This document shows, one piece after another, positions 60,744 to 64,000 of a stretch of DNA of 64,000 bases (position 1 is its first letter; every line of letters begins with the position of its first letter). Under the pieces are notes generated by a model that was not told the origin of the DNA, made no database searches, and saw only the letters and a program-made list of their open reading frames with translations. Position numbers and translations under genes: made by a program. This DNA comes from Ilumatobacter nonamiensis YM16-303 (GTDB taxonomy: Bacteria; Actinomycetota; Acidimicrobiia; Acidimicrobiales; Ilumatobacteraceae): the NCBI RefSeq assembly GCF_000350145.1, contig NZ_BAOL01000003.1, forward strand, positions 1-64,000, in the 5' to 3' direction.

Positions 60744-62279
60744 GTGCAGGCCGTGAGCTCGACGTATGTGACGACACCGATCTACTACGTGAACGCGGAG
60801 CCTCACCTCGGACACGCGTACACCACGATCATCGGCGACGCGATCACGCGATGGAGCCGCTTGACCGGCGCACCGACCAAGTTCCTCACCGGCACCGACG
60901 AGCACGGCCTCAAGATCCAGCAGGCCGCCGAGGCGGCCGGCGTCTCGCCGCAGGCGTTCACCGACGACATCGCGCCGAAGTTCGCCGCCGCCTGGGACAA
61001 GCTGAACATCGCGAACGACGACTTCATCCGCACCACCGAACCCCGTCACAAGGTCGCCGTCGCCGAGCTGCTCCAGCGTTGCTACGACGCCGGCGACATC
61101 GAACTCGACACGTTCGCCGGCAAGTACTGCGTCGCTTGTGAGGAGTACTACTCCGACGACGAACTCGTCTCGGCCGAGGGTGTGGCCGGCGAGGGGGAAC
61201 TGTGCCCGATCCACCAGCGGCCGGTCGAGTACTTCGAGGAGGAGAACTACTTCTTCCGCCTCAGCCGGTTCCAGGACCGCCTGCTCGACTGGTACGCCAA
61301 GCATCCGACGGCGATGACGCCCGAGCACCGTGGCAACGAGGCGCTCGGTCTGATCCGCAGTGGCCTGCGTGACTTCTCGATCAGCCGCACCTCGCTCGAA
61401 TGGGGCATCCCGCTCCCGTGGGATCCGAAACACGTCACCTACGTCTGGTTCGACGCGCTCACCAACTACCTCGCGGCGGTCGGCTTCGGCTCCGACGATC
61501 AGGACTACGAGGACTGGTGGCCGGCGATTCACCTGATCGGCAAGGACATCGTCCGCCAACACTGCGTGTACTGGCCCGCGATGCTGATGTCTGCAGGGGT
61601 CGAACTCCCGAAGCGTTGGGCGATCGGTGGGTGGCTGCTCGTCGGTGGCGAGAAGATGTCGAAGACGTCGGGCAACGTCGTCAACCCCCTCGATCTCATC
61701 GACGACATCGGACTCGACGGGTTCCGCTACTACGTGCTGGCCGAGACCCCCTACGGCAGCGACGGCGACTTCACCTACGAGGGTCTCGTCGCCCGCTACA
61801 ACTCCGATCTCGCGAACAACCTCGGCAACCTCGCCGCGCGCGTCGCAACGGTCGTCGCCAAGAAGTGCGACGGCGTCGGTCCTGCACCCGACCCGGACAG
61901 CCCGCTCTCCGCCGCGGCCGAGACCGCCTACACCGAATCGGCCGCGCAATGGGCCGAACTCCAGCCGAGCCGCGCCCTCGATGCGACATGGGGGCTTATC
62001 CGTGCAACGAACGCACACCTCGAGCAGAACGAGCCCTGGAAGGCCGATCCCGGACCGGACGTCGACCGGGTGATGGGCGACGCGCTCGAAGCACTCCGGA
62101 TCGTCGCGATCCTCTCCTCCCCCGCGATCCCCGACACCGCACAAACCGTGTGGGAACGGATCGGGATGCCCGGCCAGGTCGCGGACCAGCATCTCCCCGA
62201 CGCCGTCACATGGGGCGGCTACCCGGGCGGTGCCGACGTCGTGAAGGGCGATCCGCTCTTCCCCCGGATCAAGCTGTGA
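60744..62279 (+). CDS. metG: Methionyl-tRNA synthetase
   Basis: The 511-residue class I synthetase has the HIGH equivalent HLGHAY near residue 20, the Zn-binding knuckle CVAC ... CPIH, WFDALTNYLA, LIGKDIVRQHCVYWPAML and the KMSKS equivalent GEKMSKTSGN. The C-terminal tRNA-binding dimer domain of larger forms is absent. GTG at 60744 or at 60753 (VSSTYVTTPIYYV) could be the start; neither has a convincing ribosome site. Overlaps tatD by 4 nt. Confidence 0.95.
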   Translation: MQAVSSTYVTTPIYYVNAEPHLGHAYTTIIGDAITRWSRLTGAPTKFLTGTDEHGLKIQQAAEAAGVSPQAFTDDIAPKFAAAWDKLNIANDDFIRTTEPRHKVAVAELLQRCYDAGDIELDTFAGKYCVACEEYYSDDELVSAEGVAGEGELCPIHQRPVEYFEEENYFFRLSRFQDRLLDWYAKHPTAMTPEHRGNEALGLIRSGLRDFSISRTSLEWGIPLPWDPKHVTYVWFDALTNYLAAVGFGSDDQDYEDWWPAIHLIGKDIVRQHCVYWPAMLMSAGVELPKRWAIGGWLLVGGEKMSKTSGNVVNPLDLIDDIGLDGFRYYVLAETPYGSDGDFTYEGLVARYNSDLANNLGNLAARVATVVAKKCDGVGPAPDPDSPLSAAAETAYTESAAQWAELQPSRALDATWGLIRATNAHLEQNEPWKADPGPDVDRVMGDALEALRIVAILSSPAIPDTAQTVWERIGMPGQVADQHLPDAVTWGGYPGGADVVKGDPLFPRIKL

Positions 62280-63052
62280 CTCCGCGCTACATCGACTCGC
62301 ACTGCCACATCCACGACGAGCGGATTCCCGACGGACCGGACGGCGCCGTCGCCGCAGCGGACGAGATGGGCGTCGACATCCTCGTCACCGTCGGGTGCGA
62401 TCGGGCGACGTCACTGGCAGCGATCGAGGTCGCGGCTCGCCACGACAACGTCTTCGCAACCGTGGGGGTCCATCCGCACGAGGCGACCAACGGGACCAGT
62501 TCGATCGTCGACCTGCTCGACACCGACGGCATCGTCGCGATCGGCGAGGCGGGACTCGACTACTACTACGAGCACTCGCCGCGGGACGCGCAACGCACCG
62601 TGTTCGCCGAGCACATCGCCCTCGCCCACGAACACGACCTCACGCTCGTCATCCACACCCGTGACGCATGGGACGAGACGTTCGAGATCCTCGACTCCGA
62701 GGGCGTCCCGGAACGCACGATCTTCCATTGCTTCACCGGTGGACCCGACGCGGCCGCCCGTGGACTCGAACGCGGGATCTACCTGTCGTTCTCCGGCATC
62801 GTCACGTTCAACTCGGCGAAAGACGTCCAGGAAGCCGCCGCACTGTGTCCGTCGGAGAAACTGCTCGTCGAAACCGACAGCCCGTACCTCGCGCCCGTGC
62901 CGTACCGCGGGAAGAAGAACCGGCCCGCGTGGGTCCCGCACGTCGGTCAGTTCCTCGCCGACCTCCGCGACGAGCCGGTGGCCGACTTCGCAGCTCGCAC
63001 GGTCGACGCGACACACGAGGCCTTCGGCGGTCGCCTGACCTCGGTCGCCTGA
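62276..63052 (+). CDS. tatD: TatD-family metal-dependent deoxyribonuclease
   Basis: The 258-residue TIM-barrel hydrolase has the ligand motifs DSHCHIHDER at the N-terminus, VGVHPHEA, IGEAGLDYYY, VIHTRDAW, FHCFTGG and ETDSPYLAPVPYRGKKN, all TatD-specific. The GTG overlaps the metG stop (GTGA). Position between metG and rsmA is conserved in actinobacteria. Confidence 0.94.
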   Translation: MTPRYIDSHCHIHDERIPDGPDGAVAAADEMGVDILVTVGCDRATSLAAIEVAARHDNVFATVGVHPHEATNGTSSIVDLLDTDGIVAIGEAGLDYYYEHSPRDAQRTVFAEHIALAHEHDLTLVIHTRDAWDETFEILDSEGVPERTIFHCFTGGPDAAARGLERGIYLSFSGIVTFNSAKDVQEAAALCPSEKLLVETDSPYLAPVPYRGKKNRPAWVPHVGQFLADLRDEPVADFAARTVDATHEAFGGRLTSVA

Positions 63053-63154
63053 TTCTCGACCAGGCTCGTCCGGTTCCGTTGCGGGGTTGGTGACACGTGA
63101 CGCTGCCCGGTCGCCGAGACGGCCGAGCGGTACGCTGCGGAGCGAGGAATCACC

Positions 63155-63673
63155 ATGGCATACGAAGACATCGATCGACGCCGGTTCCTGCTGTTGGGCC
63201 TGCTCACGCTCATCGCGCTCCCCGCGATCTACTTCTTCAGCCAGCGTGAGAATGCCGAGACGACCGACGACGAGGCCGTTGCGACCGATCAGGTCGCCAT
63301 CGAGGTCGACAGCAACTCGAACCGACCGCCGCTGGAGCTGACCGACGACGACCCCACCTTCCTGACGGGCCCCGTCGGAGACGCCAATCCCGGCGTCAAC
63401 GAGATCGCCGTGCCGGAACAACCGGACACGGCGCCCCTCCAGCTGAGCGCCAGCTATCGCGGCAACGTGCCCGGAGTTCGGACCTGCCTGCTCAGCGAGA
63501 TCGGCGCCGGTCTCACGGTCACCGTCAGGAATCTCGACAACGGCCGAACGGTCACGTGCTTCACCGGTCAACCCCCGGAATCGCAGGTCGCCGACATCGT
63601 CCTGCACACCGACACGTTCACCCGCCTCGCCGACCCGACGGAAGCCCCGATCACCGTCGAGGTGACCCAGTGA
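63155..63673 (+). CDS. Membrane-anchored protein with RlpA-like (DPBB) domain
   Basis: The 172-residue protein has an N-terminal membrane anchor with RRRFLLLGLLTLIALPAIYFF, an acidic linker, and a C-terminal domain of about 80 residues with RTCLLSEIGAGLTVTVRNLDNGRTVTC ... DIVLHTDTFTRLADPTEAPITVEV. That spacing recalls the double-psi beta-barrel of RlpA-type cell-wall proteins, a tentative assignment. In many actinobacteria the gene between tatD and rsmA encodes a resuscitation-promoting factor; this protein takes that position. Confidence 0.65.
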   Translation: MAYEDIDRRRFLLLGLLTLIALPAIYFFSQRENAETTDDEAVATDQVAIEVDSNSNRPPLELTDDDPTFLTGPVGDANPGVNEIAVPEQPDTAPLQLSASYRGNVPGVRTCLLSEIGAGLTVTVRNLDNGRTVTCFTGQPPESQVADIVLHTDTFTRLADPTEAPITVEVTQ

Positions 63674-63701
63674 CCAGTGAAGCAGTGACCGGACGCACTC
63701 G

Positions 63702-64000
63702 GTGACCCACTCCCGCCCCGCTGTCCGCTCGCTGCTCGACGACCACGGCCTCGCCCCGCGTCGCGACCTGGGACAGAACTTCGTCGTCGACCCGAACACG
63801 GTCCGGCGGATCGCCGAACTCGCCCGCGTCGGGCTGTCCGACCACGTCGTCGAAGTCGGTGCCGGCCTCGGATCGTTGACGCTCGCGCTCGCCGAGACCG
63901 GCGCCTCGGTGACCGCGATCGAGGTCGACCGAGGTGTCGTTCCCGTGTTGCGCGACATCGTGGCGGACGCCGGCGTGGACAACGTCGCGGTCGTCGAAGC
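63702..64000 (+). CDS. rsmA: 16S rRNA dimethyladenosine transferase (partial, runs off the right edge)
   Basis: Only about 99 residues of the N-terminus are visible. They show the RsmA/KsgA features: RRDLGQNFVVDPNTVRRI, then VVEVGAGLGSLTLALAE as SAM motif I and VTAIEVDRGVVPVL. The full enzyme dimethylates A1518/A1519 of 16S rRNA. The GTG at 63702 follows the DPBB gene by 28 nt. The end at 64000 is the window edge, not a stop. Confidence 0.93.
   Translation, partial: MTHSRPAVRSLLDDHGLAPRRDLGQNFVVDPNTVRRIAELARVGLSDHVVEVGAGLGSLTLALAETGASVTAIEVDRGVVPVLRDIVADAGVDNVAVVE

Overview
The window is high-GC (mostly GTG/ATG/TTG starts, strong G/C third-position bias, dense 1-14 nt gene overlaps) and looks like the chromosome of an actinobacterium, most plausibly an Acidimicrobiia member such as Ilumatobacter. 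That placement is an inference from gene content (F420/LLM oxidoreductases, a bL37 ribosomal miniprotein, LPXTG surface proteins, acid-rich secreted proteins, the metG-tatD-x-rsmA order), not from a database search.

Layout. 64-4168: type II NADH dehydrogenase, an alpha/beta hydrolase and a secreted 5'-nucleotidase. 4478-14841: first acyl-CoA catabolic block: thiolase-fold/DUF35 pair, TetR, acyl-CoA ligase, three SDRs, enoyl-CoA hydratases, a SnoaL-like protein and a P450. 15020-36199: second, larger catabolic block: a five-gene peptide/nickel-family ABC importer, TetR regulator, MaoC hydratases, acyl-CoA dehydrogenases, CoA-transferase, acyl-CoA ligase, thiolase/DUF35 pair, two LLM flavin oxidoreductases, hydrolase, SDRs. 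36196-41180: TetR plus an ACAD10/11-like acyl-CoA dehydrogenase beside an APH-type kinase, alcohol dehydrogenase and nitroreductase. 41374-49554: tRNA-Leu, beta-helix secreted protein, LytR_C protein, PD-(D/E)XK nuclease, GDP-fucose synthase, bL37, LPXTG protein, serine hydrolase. 49.5-56.6 kb: PHP phosphoesterase, lipoprotein, thioester-domain LPXTG adhesin and an AbiEi/DUF559 protein, separated by a family of 49-nt intergenic palindromes. 56647-64000: housekeeping run ychF, DUF192, rsmI, HAD, thioesterase, metG, tatD, a DPBB-like secreted protein, and rsmA cut by the right edge.

How the genes work together. The striking signal is in the second catabolic block. A 16-bp palindrome with consensus TCGACA-NN-G-W-TGTCGA occurs seven times (plus one degenerate copy) between 20.98 and 34.59 kb, always between genes and in front of each operon of the block. 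In most cases the left half-site TCGACA lies where a -35 box should be, 17-18 nt before a recognisable -10 hexamer, and at four promoters the -10 is 6-7 nt before the ATG, which predicts leaderless mRNAs. The importer, ligase/CoA-transferase activation, acyl-CoA dehydrogenation, hydration, thiolysis and F420/flavin steps therefore look like one regulon, probably controlled by the TetR protein at 21126-21875. The substrate cannot be read from sequence. Uptake by the ABC system, CoA activation and beta-oxidation-type shortening of an organic acid is the best reading. The adjoining 36.9-39.3 kb pair suggests an ability to process 4-hydroxyacyl-CoAs through a phosphorylated intermediate.
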